Below are positions 8,467 to 17,247 of a stretch of 47,422 bases of DNA, piece after piece. The notes beneath the pieces are model-generated. The model saw only the letters and a list, made by a program, of their open reading frames with translations. It was not told the DNA's origin and ran no database searches. Numbering within the stretch: the first letter of the stretch is position 1; every line of letters begins with the position of its first letter. This DNA is from Gammaproteobacteria bacterium (GTDB taxonomy: Bacteria > Pseudomonadota > Gammaproteobacteria > Steroidobacterales > Steroidobacteraceae), in contig JANYJY010000007.1 in assembly GCA_025358295.1 (NCBI GenBank), forward strand, positions 1 to 47,422, given 5' to 3'. Both the position numbers and the translations under genes were made by a program.

Positions 8467-9402
8467 ATGCAGCAAAGGAATATCTTCGCCGGTCCCTATC
8501 TGGATCGGGCCGCCAATTTGCGGCAGGATCCGGCGTGGTTTGCCGCCGCGCTCGCCGATGTTCGCAGCCGCACCATACCGGTGTGGAAACTGCGCAATCT
8601 CATCAGCGAAGGGGAAGCCCCGCGTGCGATGTATCTGGATTTGAGCTATGTGCCGCCCGAGCGGCGCAACAGCGGGGACCTGGTTTTACTGGGCCGATTC
8701 CAGGGCATCAGTTATTTTGCTTATGAAATCGAATCCACGGAGCCCCCGCCGCTGCCGCAGGGAGCGCGCTTCGAGGATCTGCGCCTCGTTGCCTCGTTGC
8801 TACCCATCGATGAGGCGGGACTCCTGGGGTACGCCCGGGCCATTCTCTCCTGGCGGCGCCGGCATCAGTTTTGCGGCACGTGCGGCGCGAAAACCGTATC
8901 GACGAAGAGTGGTCACGTCCTGGTGTGCAGCGATCCGGCCTGCCGCCATGAACAATTTCCGCGCATCGACCCAGCCATCATCGTTCTGATCAGCGACGGC
9001 GAGCGCGCGTTGCTGGGTCGCCAAGCTTCCTGGCCGGTCGGCCGCTACTCCACCATCGCCGGCTTCGTCGAGCCGGGAGAGTCATTGGAAGACGCCGTCG
9101 CGCGCGAAGTATTCGAAGAAACCGGGGTCGAGGTGGCCCGCATCGAATATCACTCTTCCCAGCCATGGCCGTTCCCCTCCTCGCTGATGCTCGGATTCAC
9201 GGCGCACGCAGTAACCACCGAAGTGCGCCTTCACGACCAGGAACTGGAGGACGCGCGCTGGTTTTCTCGCGCCGATATCGCCTCGGACTTGGCGGTGTTG
9301 CCGCCGCGGCAATCCATCTCGTTTCGTTTGATCGAGCACTGGTTCGACGCCGGCGGCGGGACGCGCCTGCGCGACATCCAAGCGGGCATGCCCTGGGTGT
9401 GA
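8467..9402 (+). CDS. nudC: NAD(H) diphosphatase, NudC-type Nudix hydrolase
   Basis: NudC cleaves NADH (and NAD-capped RNA in E. coli) to NMNH and AMP in the cytoplasm. The 311-residue protein has the full architecture: an N-terminal domain; a zinc ribbon with four cysteines (CGTCGAK ... CSDPACRH) about residues 138-160; the Nudix box GFVEPGESLEDAVAREVFEE with ETGVEV around residues 199-224; and the family-specific SQPWPFPSS motif right after it, which marks the NADH-pyrophosphatase subgroup. The ATG at 8467 opens the family's N-terminal domain. Its stop overlaps the GTG start of the TSUP permease (GTGTGA), so the two are probably cotranscribed. Confidence 0.93.
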   Translation: MQQRNIFAGPYLDRAANLRQDPAWFAAALADVRSRTIPVWKLRNLISEGEAPRAMYLDLSYVPPERRNSGDLVLLGRFQGISYFAYEIESTEPPPLPQGARFEDLRLVASLLPIDEAGLLGYARAILSWRRRHQFCGTCGAKTVSTKSGHVLVCSDPACRHEQFPRIDPAIIVLISDGERALLGRQASWPVGRYSTIAGFVEPGESLEDAVAREVFEETGVEVARIEYHSSQPWPFPSSLMLGFTAHAVTTEVRLHDQELEDARWFSRADIASDLAVLPPRQSISFRLIEHWFDAGGGTRLRDIQAGMPWV

Positions 9403-10187
9403 TTGCCTTAGACGGAAACTATTCGACACTTGCAATAGTGCTTTGCGCCGCGTTCTCCGCCGGATTCATCGACGCCATCGTGGGCGGCGGCGGATTGATT
9501 CAAGTGCCGGCGCTGTTCGCGGCCTATGGTTCGGTACCGCCAGCGCTGCTCCTGGGAACGAATAAACTCGGCAGCATCTGCGGCACGTTGGGCGCGGTTG
9601 CGCGTTACCTGCGGGTGGTGCGACTACCCTGGCGCATGCTGCTGCCCGCCGCCGCCGTCGCGTTCGCCGCGGCTCTCGGCGGCGCGAGCCTGGTGAGCAG
9701 GGTGTCGCCGGCGGCGTTTCGTCCCCTGGTACCCGTCATGCTGGGGGGGGTGCTCATCTACGTGCTCTGGCACAAAGACATGGGTACGCGCCACGCGCCG
9801 GTAGTGTTTTCCCGCCGCCGCGGCTATCTCGCGCTGGCAACCATCGGCGGCATCGGTTTTTACGACGGGTTCTTCGGGCCCGGCACGGGCAGTTTTTTAA
9901 TGTTGCTGTTCATAAGGCTGTACGGATTCGATTTCCTGCACGCCTCAGTGGGCGCGCGCTCCGTCAATGTCGCGACCAACGCCGGGGCGCTGCTCTATTT
10001 CGGCATCCACGGCGAGATTCATTGGGGGCTGGGCGTTGCGCTGGGAGCCTGCAATGCCATGGGCGGCGTACTCGGCGTGCATACCGCGGTCAAGCACGGC
10101 AGTAAATACATCCGCGTCGTATTCATCGCCATTGTCGCGGCGCTGATCGCCAAAACCGGCTTCGACGCCTGGCATCTGCTCCGCTAG
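9399..10187 (+). CDS. TSUP (TauE/SafE) family membrane permease
   Basis: A 262-residue integral membrane protein of the TSUP family, whose members move sulfite, sulfoacetate or other small organic anions. The N-terminal repeat begins AAFSAGFIDAIVGGGGLIQVPAL, the diagnostic glycine-rich motif, and the C-terminal half repeats the theme (GFYDGFFGPGTGSFLMLLF). About eight hydrophobic segments are visible. The GTG at 9399 overlaps the nudC stop codon and gives the usual family length; a longer frame reading back to 9165 lies inside nudC and is not credible. Nothing nearby identifies the substrate. Confidence 0.85.
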   Translation: MIALDGNYSTLAIVLCAAFSAGFIDAIVGGGGLIQVPALFAAYGSVPPALLLGTNKLGSICGTLGAVARYLRVVRLPWRMLLPAAAVAFAAALGGASLVSRVSPAAFRPLVPVMLGGVLIYVLWHKDMGTRHAPVVFSRRRGYLALATIGGIGFYDGFFGPGTGSFLMLLFIRLYGFDFLHASVGARSVNVATNAGALLYFGIHGEIHWGLGVALGACNAMGGVLGVHTAVKHGSKYIRVVFIAIVAALIAKTGFDAWHLLR

Positions 10188-10236
10188 GCTCAAGGCCGCG
10201 CTGCGTCGCTTGCAGCGCGTCGCTTGCAGCGCGTCG

Positions 10237-10569
10237 CTAGCCTCGTTCCCAGTGGCCGGGTTTCATACGCCAGCCATCGCCTTGGCGCACCCATTGATGA
10301 GCAACCCAGTGACGGCCCGGCCTGGGCGCCGCCCAATGGCCGCCGACCCAAACATGCCGGTCGCCGACCCAGTTCCAATAGCCGCCTATCCAGACGTAGC
10401 CCGGCGTCGGTGGCGAACCGATGACTTCCACCCGCAGCGCGGGGGGCGCCACCATCACCACACCGTCTGCATAGTGGCGCTGATCGGGAACGACCACACA
10501 CCCCGCCAGCGCCGATGACAGCAGCAGACTCAACGTCAACATCGCGCTCAATCGGTTTCTCTGACTCAT
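10237..10569 (-). CDS. YXWGXW-repeat lipoprotein
   Basis: A 110-residue small outer-membrane or periplasmic lipoprotein of unknown function. The N-terminal signal ends in a lipobox (LLLSSALAGC). The mature part is short and built of aromatic repeats of the YXWGXW type: YVWIGGYWNW, HVWVGGHWAAPRPG and a final WRMKPGHWERG. Such proteins are common in proteobacteria and often lie near envelope genes. The ATG at 10569 starts directly at the signal sequence; a start four codons upstream is also possible. It converges with the TSUP gene; the 50 bases between them contain a 15-bp tandem repeat (GTCGCTTGCAGCGC). Confidence 0.8.
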   Translation of the reverse strand: MSQRNRLSAMLTLSLLLSSALAGCVVVPDQRHYADGVVMVAPPALRVEVIGSPPTPGYVWIGGYWNWVGDRHVWVGGHWAAPRPGRHWVAHQWVRQGDGWRMKPGHWERG

Positions 10570-10719
10570 GACGATAACCACATATTGTTAACATTCAATG
10601 GTGACCTAACGTCCGGTGCCGCCCGTCGTTGACGGGAACATCGAGCACAGAAGAATAGCCCCCTCGCTCGCGGATCACCACATGCGATGATCAGGGCTGT
10701 GGCTGCAGAGGAAAGCACG

Positions 10720-10884
10720 GTGGACATAACCGGGGGTTGCTTGTGCGGCGCCGTTGCGGGCACGCTCGATGATCCGGAAATCGCCCGACCGGCATCGACA
10801 ATTTGGACCTTCCAGGCGCCAAGCTGCGACTGCATCAATGCCTCCCTGCCGGCGGCCGAGGCCCAACCTCCTGCCGTGAGCTGA
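10720..10884 (+). other. Possible GFA-family N-terminal fragment in a 400-bp gene-poor gap
   Basis: The gap 10570-10971 holds no complete gene. From the GTG at 10720 a short frame begins VDITGGCLCGAVAGTLDD, which looks like the first zinc-binding strand of a GFA-family protein (compare GGCLC in the copy at 41158-41556). The frame then loses resemblance, shows no second cysteine pair, and stops at 10884. This is either a decayed remnant or chance. The upstream half of the gap should contain the lipoprotein promoter. Confidence 0.25.
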
Positions 10885-10971
10885 TCGACAGTTTTTCGCA
10901 CCATTCCGGTTAAATCTCGAGCCTTGCGGCTTACCCGTCAACCGCCGGAGTGCTCTGCCGTTACCAGTAGC

Positions 10972-12384
10972 ATGATGCAAACGGAAATCGCTGTACTGCG
11001 TTTCGGATTGGGCGCCCGCCCGGGGGATTTTGCCGCCGCCGCAGGCGATCCGCGCGCCTGGCTGATGACGCAGATCCGGGGCGCAGTGGCTCTTGCGGGC
11101 AGTACGCCGCTGGCTCCTGCAGAGCAGATTTTCGTCGAGGTGTCCGCGGCGCGCGATGAACGTCGGGCCGACCCCAACCCCGCAGCGGCCTTCAACTCGG
11201 TGCGAGACGCCTATTTACCGCATTACCGGGCGCAGGTCCTGGCTCGCGCCCAAAGCGCCGCGCTGACTGAGCGGCCCTTTGCGGAACGCCTGGTCCACTT
11301 TTGGACCAATCATTTTGCGGTGTCGGCAGACAAGGGGGCGGTTTTCGGTGTTGCCGGCACTCTCGAGAATGAAGCCATCCGACCGCACGTGAACGGCCGC
11401 TTTATCGACTTGCTGACCGCGGTGGAACAACACCCCGCCATGATCGGGTTTCTCGACAATCAGTATTCCGTCGGCAAGGATTCCGACCTGGCGCAGATCG
11501 CGGCGCGGCGTGCGACGCTGCGAGCGTTTCGCGGCGAGGCCGAGGTTACGAACAAGCCCAAGCGTGAGTTCGGCATCAACGAGAATCTTGCGCGCGAGAT
11601 TCTCGAGCTGCACACGCTGGGTGTGAACGGCGGCTACACGCAAGGCGATGTCACCAGCTTCGCGCAAATCATCACCGGTTGGTCCATTGGCGGCGGCAAG
11701 GGACGCCTGGCGGGAGGGATTCCCGGCCGCTTTTATTTTCGCGACACCCTGCACGAGCCCGGCGCCAAAGTCTTCCTCGGCAAAACCTACTATGAAGAGG
11801 GTCAGCGCCAGGGTGAGGCGGTGTTGGCGGACCTGTGCCGCAACGCTCACACGGCCAATTTCATTGCGACCAAGCTGGTGCGTCATTTCGTCGCCGACGA
11901 TCCGCCCCCCGCTGCGGTCGAGCGTGTAGCACGGGCCTTCTTGAAGACCGGCGGCGATCTGCCGCAGGTGTACGCGGCCTTGATCGAGGCGCCCGAGGCC
12001 TGGGATCCGCAGATGCGCAAGTTCAAAACGCCCGAGGACTTCGTGTTCTCGAGTTTGCGTGCCCTGAACATTTCACCGCGCCAGCCGGAAGAAGTGCTGC
12101 GTAGCTTCGACCTTCTGGGCCAGCGTCAGTACACGCCGGGATCGCCTGCGGGCTGGCCGGACACATCGAAGGCCTGGGACGGCTCCGATGCGCTCATGCA
12201 TCGCGTGCTATGGGCATCGCGGCTCGCCGACCGGTACGAACACGGTCTCGACCCCGTGGGACTGGCGACATCGAGCTTGGGTGCCTATGTACGCCCAGAG
12301 ACGGTAACGGCGCTACGCCGCGCCGCCAGCGGCTCCCAGGCATTGGCATTGTTGTTCATGAGCCCCGAGTTTCAACGGAGATAA
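10972..12384 (+). CDS. DUF1800 family protein
   Basis: A 470-residue protein of the DUF1800 family, function unknown. Typical family signatures are present: VLRFGLGARPGDFA at the start, RLVHFWTNHFAVS near one third, then NENLAREILELHTLGVNGGYTQ and FAQIITGWSIGGG. It is followed after two bases by a DUF1501 gene; these two families are found side by side across many bacteria and are thought to act together, often in secreted or surface-associated proteins. No clear signal peptide is visible on this copy. The ATG at 10972 was chosen because homologous sequence begins immediately; the frame extends 16 codons upstream without a good start. Confidence 0.88.
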   Translation: MMQTEIAVLRFGLGARPGDFAAAAGDPRAWLMTQIRGAVALAGSTPLAPAEQIFVEVSAARDERRADPNPAAAFNSVRDAYLPHYRAQVLARAQSAALTERPFAERLVHFWTNHFAVSADKGAVFGVAGTLENEAIRPHVNGRFIDLLTAVEQHPAMIGFLDNQYSVGKDSDLAQIAARRATLRAFRGEAEVTNKPKREFGINENLAREILELHTLGVNGGYTQGDVTSFAQIITGWSIGGGKGRLAGGIPGRFYFRDTLHEPGAKVFLGKTYYEEGQRQGEAVLADLCRNAHTANFIATKLVRHFVADDPPPAAVERVARAFLKTGGDLPQVYAALIEAPEAWDPQMRKFKTPEDFVFSSLRALNISPRQPEEVLRSFDLLGQRQYTPGSPAGWPDTSKAWDGSDALMHRVLWASRLADRYEHGLDPVGLATSSLGAYVRPETVTALRRAASGSQALALLFMSPEFQRR

Positions 12385-12386
12385 CG

Positions 12387-13646
12387 ATGTACCGGTACCC
12401 CATGAATACCGCTCGGCGCCGGTTTCTGTTGGGGACCGGAGGTCTGGCGGCAAGCGCCTTACTGCCCAATGTGATGTTTGCCCGCACCGGAGGTTCGGCA
12501 CGCCTGGTAGTCGTGATTCTGCGCGGTGCGCTGGATGGACTGGCGGCCGTGCCTCCCTATGCCGACCCGCATTATGCGGGATTGCGTGGAGAGCTTGCGA
12601 TCGCCGCGCCGGGTGCTGCCGATGGCGCGCTGGCGCTCGACAACACCTTTGGCCTGCATCCCTCCTTGGCGTTCTTGCACCAGCGTTACCTCGGCGGCGA
12701 GTTGCTGGTGTTCAACGCCACCGCTTCACCGTATCGCGACCGTTCCCATTTCGATGGCCAAAACGTATTGGAAAACGGTTTGACCAAGCCGATCGGCACG
12801 GCCGACGGCTGGCTCAATCGCGCCCTCGCCGCCCTCCCGCGCTCCTCCGGCCAGGCGCACGAGCGTGCCGTGGCCATCAGCCAGAATGTGCCTTTGATTT
12901 TGCGCGGCGACGCGCCGGTGATGTCCAAGTCGCCGCAGGCCACGCCCGATGTCGATGAAGACTTGTTGGCACGTTTGGCCGATCTTTACTCGCGGGACGA
13001 CTGGTTCTCCGCGCGCCTGAGCGAGGCCGTGCAGACCGAGAAATTGGCGGATGAGGGTGGCAGCGTGGCGGCAGCGCCGGCGATGATGCCCGCCTCGGCG
13101 CCACCGACCGGCGCCACGAAGCCGGCGGCCGACCGTGTCAGCGGCACCGCCCGCATGGCCGCGATGCTCATGCGAAGTGAGAGAGGGCCGCAGGTCGCGG
13201 TCATCGAAGCCAGCGGCTGGGATACCCATGCCAATCAGGGCGGTGCCAAGGGCGCACTGGCACAACGGCTGGGGGGCCTCGATCAGGCGCTGCGTACTCT
13301 GGCCGATGAACTGGGGCCCCTATGGGCGCAGACCGCCGTACTCGTCGTCACGGAATTCGGCCGCACGGCTGCCGTCAACGGCACGCGGGGTACCGATCAC
13401 GGCACGGGTGGCTGCGCGTTTCTCGCCGGCGGCGCCGTCCGTGGCGGCCGCGTGATAGCAGACTGGCCCGGGCTCGCCCCCGCAGCATTGCTTGATCATC
13501 GCGACCTGCGGCCGACTCTCGACTTGCGCAGCCTATTCAAAGCCGTGCTCGACGAGCATATGCGCGTCGATGCAAAGTCTCTCGCCACACGCGTATTCCC
13601 GGACAGCAGCGGCGCGCGCCCTCTCGAAGGGCTGATGCGCGCCTAA
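12387..13646 (+). CDS. DUF1501 family protein (Tat-exported, sulfatase-like fold)
   Basis: A 419-residue partner of the preceding DUF1800 gene. The N-terminus carries a twin-arginine signal (NTARRRFLLGTGGLAASALL). The body has the family features LVVVILRGALDGLAAVPPY, SHFDGQNVLENG, the metal-site-like SGWDTHANQGG and VVTEFGRTAAVNG then GTDHGTGG, which resemble the alkaline-phosphatase/sulfatase superfamily fold. Biochemical function is unknown. Residues around 230-255 are alanine-proline rich and probably a loop. The ATG at 12387 follows the DUF1800 stop after two bases, so the genes form an operon. Confidence 0.88.
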   Translation: MYRYPMNTARRRFLLGTGGLAASALLPNVMFARTGGSARLVVVILRGALDGLAAVPPYADPHYAGLRGELAIAAPGAADGALALDNTFGLHPSLAFLHQRYLGGELLVFNATASPYRDRSHFDGQNVLENGLTKPIGTADGWLNRALAALPRSSGQAHERAVAISQNVPLILRGDAPVMSKSPQATPDVDEDLLARLADLYSRDDWFSARLSEAVQTEKLADEGGSVAAAPAMMPASAPPTGATKPAADRVSGTARMAAMLMRSERGPQVAVIEASGWDTHANQGGAKGALAQRLGGLDQALRTLADELGPLWAQTAVLVVTEFGRTAAVNGTRGTDHGTGGCAFLAGGAVRGGRVIADWPGLAPAALLDHRDLRPTLDLRSLFKAVLDEHMRVDAKSLATRVFPDSSGARPLEGLMRA

Positions 13647-13664
13647 TTTCCCTGCGGCGATTTT

Positions 13665-14015
13665 TTAAAACGCCATCGGTTCTGTGCTGGGATCGGTCGG
13701 CGATACCGGCGCTTCGGCAGCAGGCATCGCGCCAGGCGCTAGCATGGGCGCCGGCGACGTAGCGACCTTGCGCGGCGCAGCTTTACGCTTTGGCGCAGCC
13801 TTTTTCGCTACGGGCTTGGCTTTGGCCTTGGCCTTGGCTTTAGGTTTGGCTTTCTTTGGCGCGGCTTTGACCGCCTTCTTCGCGACTTTTCGCGCAGCGC
13901 TCTTTTTGGTCTTGGCCTTCGCCGGACGTGCCTTCTTTTTTGCGGCGCTCTTCTTGGCGACGCGGCGCTTGGCCTTCGCTGCCGGACGTTTCTTCGACTT
14001 GCTCTTTTTTGCCAT
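13665..14015 (-). CDS. Histone H1-like lysine/alanine-rich protein
   Basis: A 116-residue, extremely basic, low-complexity protein built of KKSAAKK, KAKAKAKAKP and similar repeats, with a short neutral proline-alanine tail. Such proteins resemble the C-terminal tail of eukaryotic histone H1 and bacterial AlgP/HctB-like proteins, and are expected to bind DNA non-specifically. The ATG at 14015 is preceded by AGGAGAAGAG about 8 bases upstream, a good ribosome binding site. It converges with the DUF1501 gene and is divergent from the Yip1-family gene. A second, longer protein of the same kind lies just beyond that gene. Confidence 0.75.
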   Translation of the reverse strand: MAKKSKSKKRPAAKAKRRVAKKSAAKKKARPAKAKTKKSAARKVAKKAVKAAPKKAKPKAKAKAKAKPVAKKAAPKRKAAPRKVATSPAPMLAPGAMPAAEAPVSPTDPSTEPMAF

Positions 14016-14130
14016 GGTCACTCTTCTCCTGGAGATCATACGAACTCGTTGTGAGAGTAGCCCTGAAAAAGTCTGCTGTCATCTGCGCGTGATGCTGGAG
14101 TCGGTGACGCGGATTGCGTAGGCTGCCCCA

Positions 14131-14787
14131 GTGATACCGACTGAACCCATTCGCCCGCTAAAAGATGTCTGGCTGCGCCCCCGACGCGTGTTTCGCGAAT
14201 TGGCGTTGCGGCCGATTGGAATTACCGACTATCTGCTGGGCTGTGTGCAGGGCATCGTCAACGCGCTCTATCTGTACGGAAGTAAAAGCGCGGGAACTCA
14301 CAGCAGCGTCGCGGAAATTCTCGCCAATGCCTTTATTTACGGCGCTATCGCGGGCGTGGTCGGTCTGTTTCTGATGGCGGCGATTTATGTGCGACTGGGC
14401 ACCCGCGCGGGCGGCAAGGCGACCACCACCCAGGTGGTTCATGTCCTAGCCTACGCCGGCGTACCCATGGTGGCCGCGCTCGCGATCTGGGTGTTGACCG
14501 CACTACTCGTCGGAGATCCCGCTTTCGTCAAGACTCCGGGCGCCGATACCGAAGTTTTCCTCGCGCTGCTGCTGCACCTTCAGTCGGCCTCGTTCTGGCT
14601 GTTGTCAGCCTGGACTGTAGTGCTATTGGTGATGGGATTCAGCGAAATTCAGGGTATCGCTACACGCAAGTCCTTTGGCGTGTGGATCCTGGGACAGCTC
14701 GTCTGGTTCCTGGCATACCTGTTTTTAGCCATTCTGCTCCTGGCCTTATTTCCCGAATTGCGGGACACCGTCATCCCGCAGAACTGA
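14131..14787 (+). CDS. Yip1 family integral membrane protein
   Basis: A 218-residue membrane protein of the Yip1/DUF1282 family. It begins with the family's cytoplasmic segment (PLKDVWLRPRRVFRELA) and then has about five hydrophobic spans, including GAIAGVVGLFLMAAIYVRLG, MVAALAIWVLTALLV and LGQLVWFLAYLFLAILLLAL. The TTQVVHVLAYAGVPMV motif is typical. Function in bacteria is unknown. The start is a GTG at 14131. Its last codons overlap the 3' end of the convergent histone-like gene by 17 bases. Confidence 0.75.
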   Translation: MIPTEPIRPLKDVWLRPRRVFRELALRPIGITDYLLGCVQGIVNALYLYGSKSAGTHSSVAEILANAFIYGAIAGVVGLFLMAAIYVRLGTRAGGKATTTQVVHVLAYAGVPMVAALAIWVLTALLVGDPAFVKTPGADTEVFLALLLHLQSASFWLLSAWTVVLLVMGFSEIQGIATRKSFGVWILGQLVWFLAYLFLAILLLALFPELRDTVIPQN

Positions 14788-15316
14788 CCTCCGCTGCGGG
14801 CGGCGCGGTATCGACAGCGGCGGTCGAGCGCTCAGACATCGAGCTCGGCGGCGCCGCTGGTTTGCGCTTGGCCCGCCGTTTCACCGCAGTGGCGCGCTTG
14901 GGCGCGACCACGGCTTTAGGAGCGGGCTTGGCAGCCTTGCGCGCGGGCTTGACAGACTTGGCGGCAGTTTTCTGGGTGCTGGGCGCTGATTTTGCCGCCT
15001 TGCGCTGCGCCGATTTCCGTTTCGGCGGCTTGGACATCGCTTTGGCAGTGCTCTTTACCGCAGCCTTAGCCTTGGCGATGGTTTTACTGGCCCCGCCTCG
15101 CAATGCCGCCACTGCCGCTTCGGCCTTTTTCCTGGCCTGCTTAGCGGCTTTCTTGCTGCTTTTAGCCAGTTTTTTGGCTTTCTTCAGCACAGATTTGGCC
15201 ACTCGCAATGCCTGCTTGACGGCTTCGGCATGCGCCGCGGCTTTTTCCGCCTCGGCGTGCAGTCGTTGGGCCGCCGCCTGTTTGTCGGTGGTTTCCGATG
15301 AGTGAGAAGTTGCCAC
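14771..15316 (-). CDS. Histone H1-like / AlgP-like basic protein
   Basis: A 181-residue protein. Residues 1-50 are predicted helical and may form a coiled coil (AEKAAAHAEAVKQALRVAKS). The remainder is a lysine/alanine/proline-rich low-complexity tail (KAKAAVKSTAKAMSKPPKRK, KAAKPAPKAVVAPKR) that should bind DNA. Length and composition recall AlgP (AlgR3), a histone-like protein first described in Pseudomonas alginate control; homology based on composition alone is weak. The final 17 bases overlap the convergent Yip1-family gene. Confidence 0.7.
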   Translation of the reverse strand: MATSHSSETTDKQAAAQRLHAEAEKAAAHAEAVKQALRVAKSVLKKAKKLAKSSKKAAKQARKKAEAAVAALRGGASKTIAKAKAAVKSTAKAMSKPPKRKSAQRKAAKSAPSTQKTAAKSVKPARKAAKPAPKAVVAPKRATAVKRRAKRKPAAPPSSMSERSTAAVDTAPPAAEVSSAG

Positions 15317-15411
15317 GATGTGAAGCCTCTCTCAAAGAAATGGGCCGCTGAGCTTAGCCCCGGTTACTGGTTCTGTCACTCGACCGTCGCGATCGAGTCG
15401 CTCGGGACGCC

Positions 15412-16071
15412 TTATGGCAAAACGCGAAACAGGAATTCGCGGATATCGGAAATCTCGGCCGCGCACACCGCATGCGCCATCGGATAGTCGTGCCACTCCA
15501 CCGCATACCCCTGTTTTGTCAGGTAGTCGCGCGACTGTGTGCCCAGGCCTAAGGGAAGCACATTGTCAGCCCGGCCGTGAGCCATGAATATCGGCGTGGC
15601 GTCATTGGCCGGCGCGCGTTCGGCGGTGAAGCTGCCCTCGGCCGGCAAATAGCAGGACAGCGCCATGACCCCCGCGAGCTTTGCCGTAAATCGGGGCAGG
15701 GTGTACAGCGAAACGGCGCCGCCTTGCGAAAAGCCCGCGAGCACCACTCGATTCGACGGGACACCGCGCTCGCCCTCTCGCGCGATCAATTCCCGGATGC
15801 GCAAGTCCGCGTCGCGAAAGCCGGCAACATCCTCCGCCGCTTGGCGGTCCAGACCCTTCAGGTCGTACCAGGCTCGCATGGGCGTGCCGCCGTTGATGGT
15901 CACCGGGCGCACGGGGGCATTCGGGAAAACGAAACGCCAGGCGCGCTCACCGCGGCGCACGATCTCGGGCACGACCGGTTCGAAGTCATGCCCATCGGCA
16001 CCGAGGCCGTGCAGCCAGATCACGGCGGCATTGGGGTTGGCTGCGGTCTCTACTTCAATGGTCTGCAACAT
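15412..16071 (-). CDS. Alpha/beta-hydrolase, phospholipase/carboxylesterase family
   Basis: A 219-residue cytoplasmic serine esterase of the EstB/YpfH/acyl-protein-thioesterase-like family. The oxyanion loop motif (VIWLHGLGADGHDFEPVVPE) opens the protein, the nucleophile elbow GFSQGG lies near residue 118, the acid is in FMAHGRADNVLP, and the catalytic histidine is in YPMAHAVC. Substrates are short-chain acyl esters. The ATG at 16071 gives the normal family start; a TTG three codons upstream is less likely. It is divergent from the YcaQ-type gene with 52 bases between them. Confidence 0.88.
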   Translation of the reverse strand: MLQTIEVETAANPNAAVIWLHGLGADGHDFEPVVPEIVRRGERAWRFVFPNAPVRPVTINGGTPMRAWYDLKGLDRQAAEDVAGFRDADLRIRELIAREGERGVPSNRVVLAGFSQGGAVSLYTLPRFTAKLAGVMALSCYLPAEGSFTAERAPANDATPIFMAHGRADNVLPLGLGTQSRDYLTKQGYAVEWHDYPMAHAVCAAEISDIREFLFRVLP

Positions 16072-16123
16072 GGGCCTCAATGTACAAGGAAACGCCCGGC
16101 TTGGAATGGAATATCATCCCGCC

Positions 16124-17236
16124 ATGCCGGTCACACTGAGTCACTTGCGCCGCTATGCCGTCGCGCGATCGCTGTTCAAGCCGACCACTCTGAAGCGTGC
16201 CATCGACAAGCTGGGATTCGTGCAGGCCGATCCCATTCGCGCGCCGGCCCGAGCTCAGGATCTGACTCTGCGCCACCGCGTAAGCGGCTATCGTGCCGGG
16301 GACTTGGAGCGGCGCTATCCGCGCTTGCCGATCGAGGAAGATTTCTTTTGCAATTATGGCTACCTGCCGCGGGCGCATCACCGTTTGATGCATCCACGGA
16401 CTGCGCGCACGGTATGGACACCGGCGCGTGCCGCGCAGGCCGCAGCGGTGCTCGAGTTCGTCCGCAGTCGCGGCACCGTGCACCCACGCCAGGTGGATGC
16501 GCATTTCTCCCACGGCAAAGTCACCAACTGGTTCGGCGGCTCCTCGAACGCCACCACGGAATTGCTCGACGTCATGCACTACCGCGGTCTGCTGCGGGTG
16601 GCGCGCCGCAAGGGCGGCACCCGCCTGTATACGGCGCACCAGAGCGCAGCGGAATCGGCGGCAATGCAGCCGGCAGCGGATCCTGCCACGGCCGATCAGC
16701 GCATGGACGCGCTGGTGGATCTGGTCGTTCAAAAATATGCGCCTCTCCCGGCGCGCACCCTGGTTCAACTCGTCGGCCTATTGCGCGGCGGAGCGCCGCA
16801 ATGGTCGGCGAATCGCAAAGCAGCGCTCGCTCGAGCCAAGCTGCGGCTGGGGCATGCGCGCATCGATGATACCGACTGGTATTGGCCGCCCGCTGAGAAT
16901 CCAGCCTCGAGACGTTGGCAGCCCGACGACGCCGTGCGCTTGCTCACGCCCTTCGACCCCATCGTTTGGGATCGGCGACGCTTCGCAACCTTTTGGGATT
17001 GGGCCTATCGCTTCGAGGCCTACACGCCGGCGCCGAAACGCAAGCTCGGTTACTACGCGCTGCCCCTGCTCTGGCACGAGCAGGTCATCGGCTGGGGCAA
17101 TGTCACCGCCACCGACGGCAGGCTGCGTGCGACCTTCGGCTACAGCAGCGGACGTGCGCCACGCGATGCGGCGTTTCGCCTAGGTCTGAAAGCCGAGTTG
17201 CAACGCATGCGCGTTTTCCTCGGCATGGACGGCTGA
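16124..17236 (+). CDS. YcaQ/AlkX-type DNA glycosylase (winged-helix HTH_42 family)
   Basis: A 370-residue member of the family that includes E. coli YcaQ, a glycosylase that unhooks interstrand DNA crosslinks. The N-terminal segment FVQADPIRAPARAQDL contains the Q-A-D triad corresponding, as I recall it, to the catalytic Q-hydrophobic-D motif of the YcaQ branch. Further family motifs are LMHPRTARTVW, GYYALPLLWHEQVIGWGNV and LLTPFDPIVWDRRR. No signal peptide or membrane span is present. The ATG at 16124 was chosen because homology begins at LSHLRRYAVAR; a much longer frame in the same phase runs back through the opposite-strand esterase and is not real. Confidence 0.85.
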   Translation: MPVTLSHLRRYAVARSLFKPTTLKRAIDKLGFVQADPIRAPARAQDLTLRHRVSGYRAGDLERRYPRLPIEEDFFCNYGYLPRAHHRLMHPRTARTVWTPARAAQAAAVLEFVRSRGTVHPRQVDAHFSHGKVTNWFGGSSNATTELLDVMHYRGLLRVARRKGGTRLYTAHQSAAESAAMQPAADPATADQRMDALVDLVVQKYAPLPARTLVQLVGLLRGGAPQWSANRKAALARAKLRLGHARIDDTDWYWPPAENPASRRWQPDDAVRLLTPFDPIVWDRRRFATFWDWAYRFEAYTPAPKRKLGYYALPLLWHEQVIGWGNVTATDGRLRATFGYSSGRAPRDAAFRLGLKAELQRMRVFLGMDG

Positions 17237-17247
17237 CACCGAATCGC

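Noticed and set aside
9165-9398. Upstream extension of the TSUP permease frame
   Set aside because: It is a shadow of nudC; the GTG at 9399 gives normal family length.
10593-10620. ACCTAACGTCC upstream of the YXWGXW gene as another attC-like core
   Set aside because: Only the seven-base core fits; no inner arm or inverted partner was found.
15665-16123. Long in-frame extension upstream of the YcaQ-type gene
   Set aside because: It lies antisense to the well-supported esterase, and family homology begins only at 16124.
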